Notes under the pieces: generated by a model | Seen by the model: only the letters and a program-made list of their open reading frames with translations | The model's database searches: none | Told to the model about the DNA's origin: nothing | Assembly (NCBI GenBank): GCA_032229885.1 | Contig: JAVYAJ010000251.1 | Location: 1 to 30,631 of the forward strand | Direction of reading: 5' to 3' | Source: Anammoximicrobium sp032229885 | GTDB taxonomy: Bacteria > Planctomycetota > Planctomycetia > Pirellulales > Pirellulaceae | Length of the DNA: 30,631 bases | Shown here: positions 1 through 7,712 of the stretch, one piece after another | Layout: every line of letters begins with the position of its first letter | Position numbering within the stretch: the first letter of the stretch is position 1 | Program-made: the position numbers and the translations under genes

Positions 1-2
1 GC

Positions 3-572
3 GGACATTTGAATCCCGTTCCCGCGACCGACGAGACGTACAAGCCCGAGATGGTCGATCAGGCGCTGAGCGCGGGGGCGAGCGAACCGACGAATACACT
101 GCGTTTCTTTCCGCATTTCGTCCTGGAAAGCTCGGAGGTGGGAAAATCGTACCTCGACCGGATCATCCCCGCGGCGAAAGGGGTGATCGAGCTGCGCGAG
201 ATGCGGGGCGCCAAGCTGCTCAACTCGGTGGAAATCAGTCAGGTTTCGATTCCCGTCGTCCCGCGCGACGGCGGTCCGGGGCTGTGGGGCGTCGCAACGT
301 GGGAAGACATCGATCCGCGAATCGACTTCTTTTCCATCTATGTACAAGGCCTGTCGAACGCGTTTCAGCTCGGATCATCACCCGCGGGCGGCATCGCCCA
401 GCGGTACAAAACCCTGCAGTTGAACTTCTGGCGACCTGGCGACACCGAATACGAGCACGAAGGCGAAATCCGTTACGGGGTTCGCTCGGTGACCGACCCG
501 ACCGAGCAAGCGGCCATAAATGCGTACTACAACATCCAGCAACGGGTTGATTATCTCTGGATTTTTCGCTAA
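3..572 (+). CDS. Unrecognised protein, 3' part only
   Basis: The frame is open from the window edge to a TAA at 570-572, so the gene probably begins upstream. A TTG at 9 could be a start, but nothing upstream of it can be seen to support that. The visible part is about 190 residues. It is soluble in character, with no membrane segment, zinc ligands or repeats, and ends in an aromatic-rich tail (DYLWIFR). I do not recognise the family. Motifs that could be searched are ATWEDIDPRIDFFSIYVQGL and the LNFWRPGDTEYEHEGEIRYG stretch. It sits 66 bp upstream of rpmA in the same orientation, where rplU (L21) lies in many bacteria, but it does not look like L21. The codon pattern matches its neighbours and shows no sign of decay. 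Confidence 0.7.
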   Translation, partial: GHLNPVPATDETYKPEMVDQALSAGASEPTNTLRFFPHFVLESSEVGKSYLDRIIPAAKGVIELREMRGAKLLNSVEISQVSIPVVPRDGGPGLWGVATWEDIDPRIDFFSIYVQGLSNAFQLGSSPAGGIAQRYKTLQLNFWRPGDTEYEHEGEIRYGVRSVTDPTEQAAINAYYNIQQRVDYLWIFR

Positions 573-638
573 AAGTAACAGTTTCGACACGGCATCCAGA
601 CGAATAGCCTGGGCGGCTGCAGGAAAATCAGGTGCATT

Positions 639-887
639 ATGGCTCACAAGAAAGGTCAGGGGTCAAGCCGAAACGGGCGCGACTCGAACGCCCAACGGCG
701 GGGCGTGAAGCGGTTTGGCGGCGAGGCCGTTCGATCCGGAAACATCTTGGTCCGGCAAGTCGGAACTCGGTTTCGTCCCGGTCAAGGCGTCGGCATGGGA
801 CGTGACTACACGTTGTTCGCCTTGGTGGATGGCGTCGTTCGTTTCGATTGTGACGGTCGCCGCGTGAACGTCGTCTCGAGCAACTGA
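639..887 (+). CDS. rpmA: 50S ribosomal protein L27
   Basis: This is a bacterial large-subunit ribosomal protein whose N-terminal tail reaches the peptidyl-transferase centre. It has 82 residues, close to the usual 85. The hallmark start MAHKKGQGSSRNGRDS is intact, followed by RRGVKRFGGEAV and the L27 core with VRQVGTRFRPGQGVGMGRDYTLFAL. The N-terminus begins directly at MAHKKG, so there is no cleavable extension of the kind seen in Firmicutes. An AGGA at 621-624 lies 14 bp before the ATG, a rather long spacing. obgE follows after 147 bp, which is the classic rpmA-obgE order, but rplU is not directly upstream. Expression is presumably growth-linked. The identification is secure. Confidence 0.97.
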   Translation: MAHKKGQGSSRNGRDSNAQRRGVKRFGGEAVRSGNILVRQVGTRFRPGQGVGMGRDYTLFALVDGVVRFDCDGRRVNVVSSN

Positions 888-1034
888 ATGCCCGACGCGA
901 AAGCGATTTCGGGACTTCCGCGCACTGCGCTCGGCCAGCGTCCGCCGAGTTGATTTCCGCACGTGGCGGTCGCGTGGTGCGTGCGCTTCGGAAGACGCCC
1001 GCGCAGGGGTTCTTTTTTGTCTTTCGAGCTCTGA

Positions 1035-2021
1035 ATGTTCGTCGACCGCGTCGAAATCGAAGTCCAAGCCGGCGATGGCGGATCCGGTTGTCGCAGCTTT
1101 CGTCGCGAGAAATACATTCCGCGCGGCGGGCCCGACGGCGGTGATGGGGGCAGCGGTGGCAGCGTCGTGGTGCGTGCGCGCCCTGGCGTGGATAGCCTGT
1201 CGGCGTTGGCTCACCGCAAGTTCTGGCGAGCGGAAAATGGCCAACGGGGCGAAGGCTCGAATCGACACGGACGCAACGGCCGGGATGTGGTGATCCTGGT
1301 CCCGCCCGGAACCGTGGTCAGCGACGTCGACAATCAGTTCGTCTTAAAGGACCTGACCTCGCCAGAAGAGCAGTTCATCGCGGCTCGCGGCGGCAAAGGC
1401 GGTTGGGGCAACGCGCGTTTCAAGTCCTCGACCAATCAGGCCCCGCGTCAGATCACCGACGGGGAAATGGGCGAGCGCCGCCGTCTGGTCTTCGAACTCA
1501 AGATCATCGCCGACGTGGGCTTGATCGGCAAACCCAACGCCGGCAAGAGTACGCTGCTCAGCCGCCTGTCCAAAGCCCGCCCGGCGATTGGCGCCTATCC
1601 CTTCACAACCAAACAGCCGAACTTGGGACGGGTGCAGATCGACGCCGAACGATCGTTCGTCATGGCCGATATCCCCGGACTGATCGAGGGCGCGCACGCC
1701 GGCGCCGGGCTGGGGCTCGAATTCCTCCGACATGTCGAACGCGCCGGGATTCTGGTCCATCTGATCGAGCCTGCGCCGCTGGACGGCACGGATCCTCTGC
1801 AGAACTATCGTGCGATTCGCCACGAGTTGCAGCAGTACAACGACCAGCTCGCTCGACGGCCGGAGATCGTCGTCGTCACCAAGTGCGAACTGCCGGGCGC
1901 AGCGGACGTGCGCCAGCAGATGGCCGAAAGCCTGCAGCGCGAGATTCTGTTGATCTCGGCCGTTACCGGCGCTGGTCTGAATCATTTGACGGGCGCGATC
2001 GCCCGCCAATTGAGCACCTGA
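1035..2021 (+). CDS. obgE: Obg-family GTPase (ribosome assembly)
   Basis: Obg proteins bind the large ribosomal subunit and couple GTP hydrolysis to its maturation. The 328 residues contain the glycine-rich Obg fold (about 1-158) with GGPDGGDGGSGGSVVV, then a G domain. G1 is GKPNAGKS at 165-172, G2 the TT at 191-192, G3 ADIPG at 211-215 and G5 SAV at 308-310. The G4 motif at 282-285 reads TKCE instead of the usual NKxD, a real departure at the guanine-reading residues. The protein ends after the G domain and has no OCT extension. It lies 147 bp after rpmA. A hairpin at 2040-2059 directly follows the stop. The family is certain; the meaning of the altered G4 is not known. Confidence 0.96.
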   Translation: MFVDRVEIEVQAGDGGSGCRSFRREKYIPRGGPDGGDGGSGGSVVVRARPGVDSLSALAHRKFWRAENGQRGEGSNRHGRNGRDVVILVPPGTVVSDVDNQFVLKDLTSPEEQFIAARGGKGGWGNARFKSSTNQAPRQITDGEMGERRRLVFELKIIADVGLIGKPNAGKSTLLSRLSKARPAIGAYPFTTKQPNLGRVQIDAERSFVMADIPGLIEGAHAGAGLGLEFLRHVERAGILVHLIEPAPLDGTDPLQNYRAIRHELQQYNDQLARRPEIVVVTKCELPGAADVRQQMAESLQREILLISAVTGAGLNHLTGAIARQLST

Positions 2022-2039
2022 CCTGAGTCCGCCATCTTG

Positions 2040-2059
2040 TGCGGGGCAAACGCCCCGCA
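2040..2059 (+). terminator. Hairpin just after obgE
   Basis: There is a perfect 8-bp inverted repeat, TGCGGGGC and GCCCCGCA, around an AAAC tetraloop, 18 bp past the obgE stop. No T-run follows, so it is either a weak or factor-assisted terminator or a 3'-end stabilising hairpin. Confidence 0.45.
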
Positions 2060-2226
2060 GACGATCCGCGAAACATCGCTCCAGCGCGCACGGCGTTCAA
2101 TCCGTCGAGCCTCGCTATCTTGCCTCGTCCTGCCACCAAGCGCGTTGGCCATCGACGGGAGAACGCGTGGCCGCACACGAGCCGTATCGGGCGCCGACGC
2201 CGATCCCAATCACGCCCCTGTGCGAA

Positions 2227-2260
2227 GGGCCACGTGGCCCAGGCCATAAATGCCTGGCCT
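2227..2260. promoter_or_regulatory. Two adjacent inverted repeats before the kinase promoter
   Basis: A perfect 14-bp palindrome, GGGCCACGTGGCCC (2227-2240), abuts a second inverted repeat, AGGCCA (2241-2246) and TGGCCT (2255-2260), with an 8-nt loop. They lie in the 348-bp gene-free stretch between obgE and the kinase, just upstream of a promoter-like pair at 2266-2293. This is where an operator would be expected. No regulator is identified. Confidence 0.35.
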
Positions 2261-2265
2261 GCCTG

Positions 2266-2293
2266 TTGCACGTCGAACGGATTTGCCTAGACT
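2266..2293 (+). promoter_or_regulatory. Candidate sigma-70 promoter of the hybrid kinase
   Basis: TTGCAC at 2266-2271 and TAGACT at 2288-2293 are separated by 16 bp. They lie 76 bp upstream of the kinase ATG, leaving a leader of about 70 nt. The match to TTGACA/TATAAT is partial. The same form recurs at 10283-10310, which raises its credibility. Confidence 0.4.
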
Positions 2294-2369
2294 GGATTCT
2301 CTTCGGTCGATCCGGCCGACCACGGAGTCTTGCAGCCGATCCGCTTCTTTTCCGACAAGGAGGGGCCTC

Positions 2370-3872
2370 ATGGACGAAAGCCAATGTCTTCAGATCCGCG
2401 ATGATTGGGCGCGAACCTTCGATGCCGTGCCTGATTTGATCATGGTCTTGGACAAGCAGCAGCGCGTCGTGCACGCCAACCGCGCGATGGCCAAACGGAT
2501 GAACTGCGAGCCGGAGGCGCTCGTGGGCAAGACCTGCTATCAGGTCGTCAACGACTGTCATACGCCGCCCATGTTCTGTCCGCACATCCGGCTGATGTCT
2601 GGCGAAGACGCCCACGCGGTCGAAGTGTTCGACGAACGTTTGGGCAGCACGTTTCTGGTGTCCGTATCGCCGATCCACGGCCCCGACGGGGTGATCACGG
2701 GCAGTGTGCACGTGGCGCGCGACATCACCGAGCAGAAGCAGGCGGAACAGGTCGCCGTCGAAGCGATCCGGCAGCGGGACCAGTTTCTGGCGATGCTCTC
2801 GCACGAACTGCGGAACCCTTTGGGCGCGATTCTCAGCGCCGCCAGCGTCGTGAAACGCCTGTCGGCGCACACCGATCGATTCGACAACGCGCTGGCTGTG
2901 ATCGAACGCCAATCGCAGCAGATGTCCGCGTTGTTGGACGACCTGCTGGATGTCTCGCGGGTGATGCGCGGCAAGATCTCGCTGAACAACGAAGACGTCG
3001 ATCTCGTCACCGTCCTGGGCGACGCGTTGGCCGCCGTCCGACCGTTGGCCGCGGCGCGAAACCAGTCGCTGGCGGTCGCCGCCGCGGACGCGCCGCTGAT
3101 GGTTCGCGGCGATCCCGTGCGACTGCAGCAGATCCAAGTCAATCTCCTGATGAACGCGGTCAAGTTCACGCCGCCCGGCGGCCGGATCGTCGTCCGCTTG
3201 GACGGTGACGAACAAAATGCAACGTTCACCGTCGAGGACAACGGCGCCGGCATTGCCCGCAACATGTTGGACAGCGTGTTCGAGCTGTTCGTCCAAGCGG
3301 ACATCGCCGTCTACCGCGAACAAGGGGGATTGGGCATTGGCCTGACGTTGGTGCGCAAGTTGGTCGAGATGCACGGTGGCCGGGTGTGGGCGGACAGCGA
3401 CGGGCTGGGACGTGGCAGCCGCTTCACCGTGTCCGTGCCGCTGCGGTCCAGCGTCATGCCGGCGGTGGCGGCTGTGCCGAGCGACAGCGCGCAGCCGGTG
3501 GCGCGCGAGATCTTCTCGCGAGTGCTGTTGATCGAGGACAATGCCGACGTGCGGGCGATGCTGCAGACCCTGTTGACGTTGGAAGGCCACGTGGTCCACG
3601 AAGCGGCGGACGGGCCGCAGGGCTTGGAGACTCTGACCGGGGGAGTGTTCGACATCGCGCTGATCGACATCGGCCTGCCGGGCCTCGATGGTTACGAGGT
3701 CGCCCGTCGTGCGCGGGCTGCTTGCGGCCAACGCTGCCCGCGGCTGGTGGCCTTGACCGGCTACGGGCAACCGTCCGATCGCGCAGCCGTCAAAGCGGCG
3801 GGATTCGATGGGCACCTGGTCAAGCCGTGCGACCCGGAAGAACTGCTGCGTCTGGTGGACAAGGCTCGCTGA
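2370..3872 (+). CDS. PAS-domain hybrid sensor histidine kinase
   Basis: This is a cytoplasmic signalling kinase that should autophosphorylate on histidine and pass the phosphate to its own receiver. The frame is open from 2250, but ATG 2370 is the likely start because AAGGAGG lies at 2357-2363, 6 bp before it. This gives 500 residues. Domains: PAS with C-terminal PAC segment (about 11-121), HisKA with H145 in SHELRNP, and HATPase_c with N262 (MNAVKF), G1 at 289-294 (EDNGAG) and the G2 loop at 319-325. The receiver (about 383-497) has acidic residues E389/D390, phosphoacceptor D433, T463 and K485. There is no membrane segment, so the signal is probably intracellular. The PAS has a CYQVVNDCHTPPMFCPH stretch with three cysteines that could sense redox or bind a cofactor. 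No HPt or output partner lies next door. Confidence 0.93.
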   Translation: MDESQCLQIRDDWARTFDAVPDLIMVLDKQQRVVHANRAMAKRMNCEPEALVGKTCYQVVNDCHTPPMFCPHIRLMSGEDAHAVEVFDERLGSTFLVSVSPIHGPDGVITGSVHVARDITEQKQAEQVAVEAIRQRDQFLAMLSHELRNPLGAILSAASVVKRLSAHTDRFDNALAVIERQSQQMSALLDDLLDVSRVMRGKISLNNEDVDLVTVLGDALAAVRPLAAARNQSLAVAAADAPLMVRGDPVRLQQIQVNLLMNAVKFTPPGGRIVVRLDGDEQNATFTVEDNGAGIARNMLDSVFELFVQADIAVYREQGGLGIGLTLVRKLVEMHGGRVWADSDGLGRGSRFTVSVPLRSSVMPAVAAVPSDSAQPVAREIFSRVLLIEDNADVRAMLQTLLTLEGHVVHEAADGPQGLETLTGGVFDIALIDIGLPGLDGYEVARRARAACGQRCPRLVALTGYGQPSDRAAVKAAGFDGHLVKPCDPEELLRLVDKAR

Positions 3873-3972
3873 GCCGCGAGGCGCCGGCCTGGCCGCCGCC
3901 GATCGATCCTTGCTCGCTGTTTCAGATCGCGGCATCGGATACAATTGAGACCGCGACCTGGCGTTCTTGACA

Positions 3973-3986
3973 GACCGGCGCCGGTC
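3973..3986. promoter_or_regulatory. 14-bp palindrome upstream of the SPFH gene
   Basis: GACCGGCGCCGGTC is a perfect palindrome directly after a TTGACA (3967-3972) and downstream of a TACAAT hexamer (3940-3945) in the 189-bp spacer before the SPFH gene. It could be an operator overlapping the leader. Palindromes of this base composition also arise by chance in GC-rich DNA, so the call is weak. Confidence 0.25.
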
Positions 3987-4061
3987 GAGGTCGACGCGCG
4001 AAGATGAATCGAATCCGACGTTTTCACAGTCGCATCCTTCGTAGACACGGGAATTGACAGC

Positions 4062-5480
4062 ATGGCCGTTCGCCTGGAAGTCATCGATTTTTTCGACGCC
4101 TCGAATCGTTCGCTGGTCCACCGCTTTCCGCCCGAGGGTTCCGCGGACATCAAGTTCGGCGCCCAGTTGATCGTCCAAGAGAACCAAGAGGCCGTGTTCT
4201 TCAAAGACGGCAAGGCGATGGACGCCTTCGGTCCGGGGCGGCACACGCTGACGACGATGAACGTGCCGTTTATCACGCGGATCCTGACGATCCCGTGGGA
4301 GAAATCCCCGTTCCAGGCCCAGGTCTACTTTGTAGGCAAGCAGACGTTCTTGGATCAGAAGTGGGGCACGCCTCAACCGATCACGCTGCGCGACAAGGAC
4401 TTTGGCCTGGTGCGCCTGCGAAGCTTCGGCAAATACTCGTTCCGCGTGGTCGATTCGGCCCTGCTGATCAATACGCTGGTCGGAACCCAAGGCAAGTACA
4501 CGACCGAAGACATCGCGTCGTACCTACGCGACCTGATCGTGTCCCGGCTGACCGATCTGTTGGGCACGGCCCAGATCGGCATGTTGGATCTGCCCGCGCG
4601 GTTCGACGAGATCGCGGCCGGCACGCGAGCGAAACTCGGCGACGACTTTGCCAAGTATGGCCTGGAGCTTGCTGACTTTTTCATCAACGCGATCACTCCG
4701 CCCGAGGAAGTGCAAAAAGCCATCGACGCCCGCAGCAGCATGGGAGCGATCGGCGATCTGCAGGCGTTTACGGCGTACCAGGCTGCCAACAGCATGGCCA
4801 AGATGGCCGAGCAGGGCGGCGGAGCGGTCGGCGGCAGCGCGATGGGGATGGGGATGGGCGCCGGCTTTGGGATGATGATGCCGGCGATGATCCAGCAGGC
4901 CATGACGGCCCAGCGAGCGGCGGCGCCTTCCGGCCCAGCGGCGATGGTCGGCGGCCCCGCGCCCGCAGCCGGCGGTCCGGCCGCGGCCGTCGCCGCCGCG
5001 ACCACCGGCGCGGCGGCGGGCGGGATGGACTTTGGCGACCTGGCGCCGGTCGGGCCGACTTCCGCCGCCGCTCCGGCGGATCCGCGGGCTTTGATCCGAT
5101 CGGTGGCGAGCGCCGCCGGGTGGCATCTGCAGGAGACGGGCGACGCGTGGCAGATCATCGTCCCGATTGGCGCGCTGCGCAAGCAAACGGTGGCGATCCA
5201 GTTCGGCGCGCGCGACGACGAGGGGCACGCGATAATCGCGATCACCTCGATCTGCGGCCCGGCCTCCGAACGCAACGCCATGGCCCTCCTGCGGTACAAC
5301 ACCAAGATGGTCCACGGCGCGTTTGCCGTGCTGCCGACCTCGGCCGGCGAGATGATCGCCGTCCAAGCCAACCTGCTGGCCGACATGGCCGACCCGTTGA
5401 TCGCGACCCGCATCATCACCGCCGTCGCCTGGCAGGCCGACAGGGCCGAGGAGAAGCTGACCGGCGGCGATCAGTACTGA
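4062..5480 (+). CDS. SPFH-domain protein (YdjI/virion-core-like) with C-terminal YbjN-like domain
   Basis: SPFH proteins form membrane-associated scaffolds. This one resembles the YdjI/virion-core-like branch: residues 1-225 contain FGAQLIVQENQEAVFFKDGK, GPGRHTLTTMNVP, YTTEDIASYLRDLIVSRL and YGLELADFFINAITPPEEV, all typical of that branch. A low-complexity Gly/Met/Ala/Pro linker follows (about 250-340). Relatives usually end in a zinc ribbon. This protein instead has a compact cysteine-poor domain (about 340-462) with RALIRSVASAAGWHLQ and ALLRYNTKMVHGAFAVL, which to me looks like a YbjN or type III chaperone-like fold; that is inference. There is no signal peptide or clear membrane helix. The ATG at 4062 has only a weak GGGAA upstream. 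Two zinc-ribbon membrane proteins of the kind that accompany YdjI elsewhere are encoded 5-8 kb downstream. Confidence 0.85.
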   Translation: MAVRLEVIDFFDASNRSLVHRFPPEGSADIKFGAQLIVQENQEAVFFKDGKAMDAFGPGRHTLTTMNVPFITRILTIPWEKSPFQAQVYFVGKQTFLDQKWGTPQPITLRDKDFGLVRLRSFGKYSFRVVDSALLINTLVGTQGKYTTEDIASYLRDLIVSRLTDLLGTAQIGMLDLPARFDEIAAGTRAKLGDDFAKYGLELADFFINAITPPEEVQKAIDARSSMGAIGDLQAFTAYQAANSMAKMAEQGGGAVGGSAMGMGMGAGFGMMMPAMIQQAMTAQRAAAPSGPAAMVGGPAPAAGGPAAAVAAATTGAAAGGMDFGDLAPVGPTSAAAPADPRALIRSVASAAGWHLQETGDAWQIIVPIGALRKQTVAIQFGARDDEGHAIIAITSICGPASERNAMALLRYNTKMVHGAFAVLPTSAGEMIAVQANLLADMADPLIATRIITAVAWQADRAEEKLTGGDQY

Positions 5481-5565
5481 AGGCCGTGAAAAAAGATCAA
5501 GGATGAAACCGAACAGCCGATCGATGATCTGTGACGAATGAACGATGACCCTAAGGAGAACGCTC

Positions 5566-7074
5566 GTGCACCGGTCGCCCCATGATCTTTCAACGCGCCG
5601 ATCCAGGCAAACCCTCCTCGTTCGACGCGTGCGGTTTTCGGCGCTCGCGCTATCGACGTTTTTCGTGTACGCGTTGGCCTGCCACGCGGCGGATGATGGG
5701 CTGCCGGAACAAGCCGTCACAGCGCTGCGCCGTGCGGTCGAGTTCTATCGGGGACAGGTCTCGGCGCACGGCGGCTATGTCTATCGCTACAGCGATGATT
5801 TGGCAAAGCGCGAGGGCGAGGGGAAGACGGGTCCGGACACCGTCTGGATCGAGCCGCCGGGGACGCCGGCGGTCGGCATGGCCTATCTGGACGCCTATCG
5901 CCGCACGGGCGAACCGATATTGCTCGAAGCCGCACGAAGCGCCGGCGAATGCCTGATCCGCGGACAATTGCGCAGCGGCGCCTGGGCGGACTCGATCGAG
6001 TTCGCCCCGGACGCGCGAAAAAAATATGCGTATCGCATCGATCCTTCGCCAGCGCCGTCGGCGCGCAACTGGTCGACGCTCGACGACGACAAATCTCAGT
6101 CCGCGATCCGCTTCATGTGCCGACTGGATCAGACGCTGCGGTTCGAGGATGCCCGCGTTCACGAGGCGACGACGGTTGCGCTGGACTCCGTGGTCCGCGC
6201 TCAATACCCCAACGGGGCCTGGCCGCAGCAGTTCCAGGCGCCGCCCGATCCGACGAAACACCCGGTCCTCCGCGCAAGCTACCCGGAAACGTGGTCGCGA
6301 ACGTACCCGAGCGTCGGCTACCGGACCTTCTATACGTTCAACGACAATACGATCGCCGACACGATCACGACGCTGTTGCTGGCGGCGCAGATCTACGAGA
6401 ATCCCGCCTATCGCGAAGCGGCGGTGCGCGGCGGCGAGTTCATAGTGCTCGCTCAAATGCCCGAGCCCCAACCCGGCTGGGCGCAGCAGTACGACTTTGC
6501 CATGCACCCCGTCTGGGCGCGCAAGTTCGAGCCGCCGGCAATCAGCGGCGGCGAATCACAGGACATCCTCCGCACGCTGATTACGCTGTACATCGAGACG
6601 GGCGATCGCAAGTTCCTAGCGCCCATTCCGCCGGCGCTGGCGTACTTTCAACGCTCGACGCTGCCCGATGGACGGCTGGCCCGATTCTACGAGCTGCAGA
6701 CTAATCGGCCGCTGTACTTCACGCGACAATACGAATTAACCTATGACGACGGCGACGTTCCCACGCACTATGCGTTCAAGATCGGCAACGGCCTGGAGTC
6801 GATCGCCCGCGAGTTCGAACGCGTCTCGCAGCTCGACGACGAACAGCGGGAAAAGCTCCGGAATCCACCGCCCGAGTCGATCCGCGCGACGCCCCAATTG
6901 GAAACGCAGGCGCGGCGGCTGATCGAATCGCTGGACGAACGGGGCGCCTGGGCGCAGAACGGTCGCCTGACTTATCACGGCGACGACGACGACACCCGAC
7001 GGGTGATCGACAGCCGCACGTTCATACGAAACCTCGGGACACTCAGCCGTTATGTGCAGGCGACGCGGCGGTGA
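5566..7074 (+). CDS. Secreted pectate lyase (pectic acid lyase family)
   Basis: This enzyme should cleave polygalacturonate by beta-elimination outside the cytoplasm. GTG 5566 is preferred as start because TAAGGAG lies at 5552-5558, 7 bp upstream. An in-frame ATG at 5545 lacks a ribosome site and would place the SD inside the gene. The 502-residue product has a basic N-terminus and a hydrophobic core, FSALALSTFFVYALA, with likely cleavage near ACHA-A (about 41). The mature part shows the repeated helical pattern of an alpha/alpha-toroid lyase, with AYLDAYRRTG (106-115), NGAWPQQF (216-223), YTFNDNTIADT and the terminal SRTFIRNLGTLSRYV. The substrate is inferred from family. No transporter or other pectin gene is adjacent, so it probably acts alone or with distant loci. 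Confidence 0.85.
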   Translation: MHRSPHDLSTRRSRQTLLVRRVRFSALALSTFFVYALACHAADDGLPEQAVTALRRAVEFYRGQVSAHGGYVYRYSDDLAKREGEGKTGPDTVWIEPPGTPAVGMAYLDAYRRTGEPILLEAARSAGECLIRGQLRSGAWADSIEFAPDARKKYAYRIDPSPAPSARNWSTLDDDKSQSAIRFMCRLDQTLRFEDARVHEATTVALDSVVRAQYPNGAWPQQFQAPPDPTKHPVLRASYPETWSRTYPSVGYRTFYTFNDNTIADTITTLLLAAQIYENPAYREAAVRGGEFIVLAQMPEPQPGWAQQYDFAMHPVWARKFEPPAISGGESQDILRTLITLYIETGDRKFLAPIPPALAYFQRSTLPDGRLARFYELQTNRPLYFTRQYELTYDDGDVPTHYAFKIGNGLESIAREFERVSQLDDEQREKLRNPPPESIRATPQLETQARRLIESLDERGAWAQNGRLTYHGDDDDTRRVIDSRTFIRNLGTLSRYVQATRR

Positions 7075-7201
7075 CGCAGCGTCTGGAGCCGGCGCTCGCG
7101 TACACTCGCACGGCCTGTCGCGTCACGCACGCTCGATCATCGCGGCCCGACGACGGCGGTGCGCTGCGACGGCCTGGCCTGTCGAAAGCCCGTTCCGGGC
7201 T

Positions 7202-7453
7202 TCAATCGTCGCGGTTCGAGAAATGCCGCGTCTTGGGCCAGAACCCGGCTGCCAAGGCTTTGTTCAGGTCGAATCCGGCGCGGGCGATCTCTTCGTAGTC
7301 GCGGCCCAGCGTATCCCAGACCAGGTGGATGTCGAGGTCGTTGTCCAGCACGATCTCGAGCAACGACCGCAGATCCTCCAACCATCGCCGCGCTTCGCCG
7401 CCGAGCGGGCCAGGAAATTGAGCCTTCAGATGTTCCAGGTCGTCGTGCTGCAT
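7202..7453 (-). CDS. Small unrecognised protein, 83 residues
   Basis: I do not recognise this protein. The frame is open further upstream to 7876, but ATG 7453 is preceded by AAGGA with a 9-bp spacing, and the translation upstream of it is low-quality arginine/proline text overlapping the enolase-superfamily gene. From that ATG the product begins MQHDDLEHLKAQFPGPLGG and is largely helical and acidic, with tryptophans in RRWLEDL, LVWDTLG and GFWPKTR. There are no cysteines, signal peptide or membrane segment. It lies 259 bp downstream of the enolase-superfamily gene on the same strand and is convergent with the pectate lyase gene. It could be a small regulatory or partner protein, but nothing in the sequence says which. 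Confidence 0.6.
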   Translation of the reverse strand: MQHDDLEHLKAQFPGPLGGEARRWLEDLRSLLEIVLDNDLDIHLVWDTLGRDYEEIARAGFDLNKALAAGFWPKTRHFSNRDD

Positions 7454-7712
7454 GATTCCAGGTCCTTGTGAGGCACGGAGATCGCGTGGTTGCGCAAAAG
7501 GCAAGGCGAGGGCGGCAATTCGCGCGCGTCGGCAGGTTCGGCGCGGGTGACTGTCGGCGTGAAATCGCCTGGCCGTCGTCCGGTCCACAACCGCCATGGC
7601 ACGGCATCGCGGGTTGGTCGGCTCGGCACGGCCAGCCTGCGAATCGGGCCGCAGAGGCCCTCTCGCGACGCCTGCCAGGCGACCAGCAGCCTGACCGATC
7701 GGCCGGTTCGTG

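Noticed and set aside
2115..4490. A 791-codon open frame on the minus strand across the kinase and SPFH genes
   Set aside because: It is the antisense shadow of two well-supported genes in GC-rich DNA; its text is rich in R, H, D and Q with no domain and no ribosome site.
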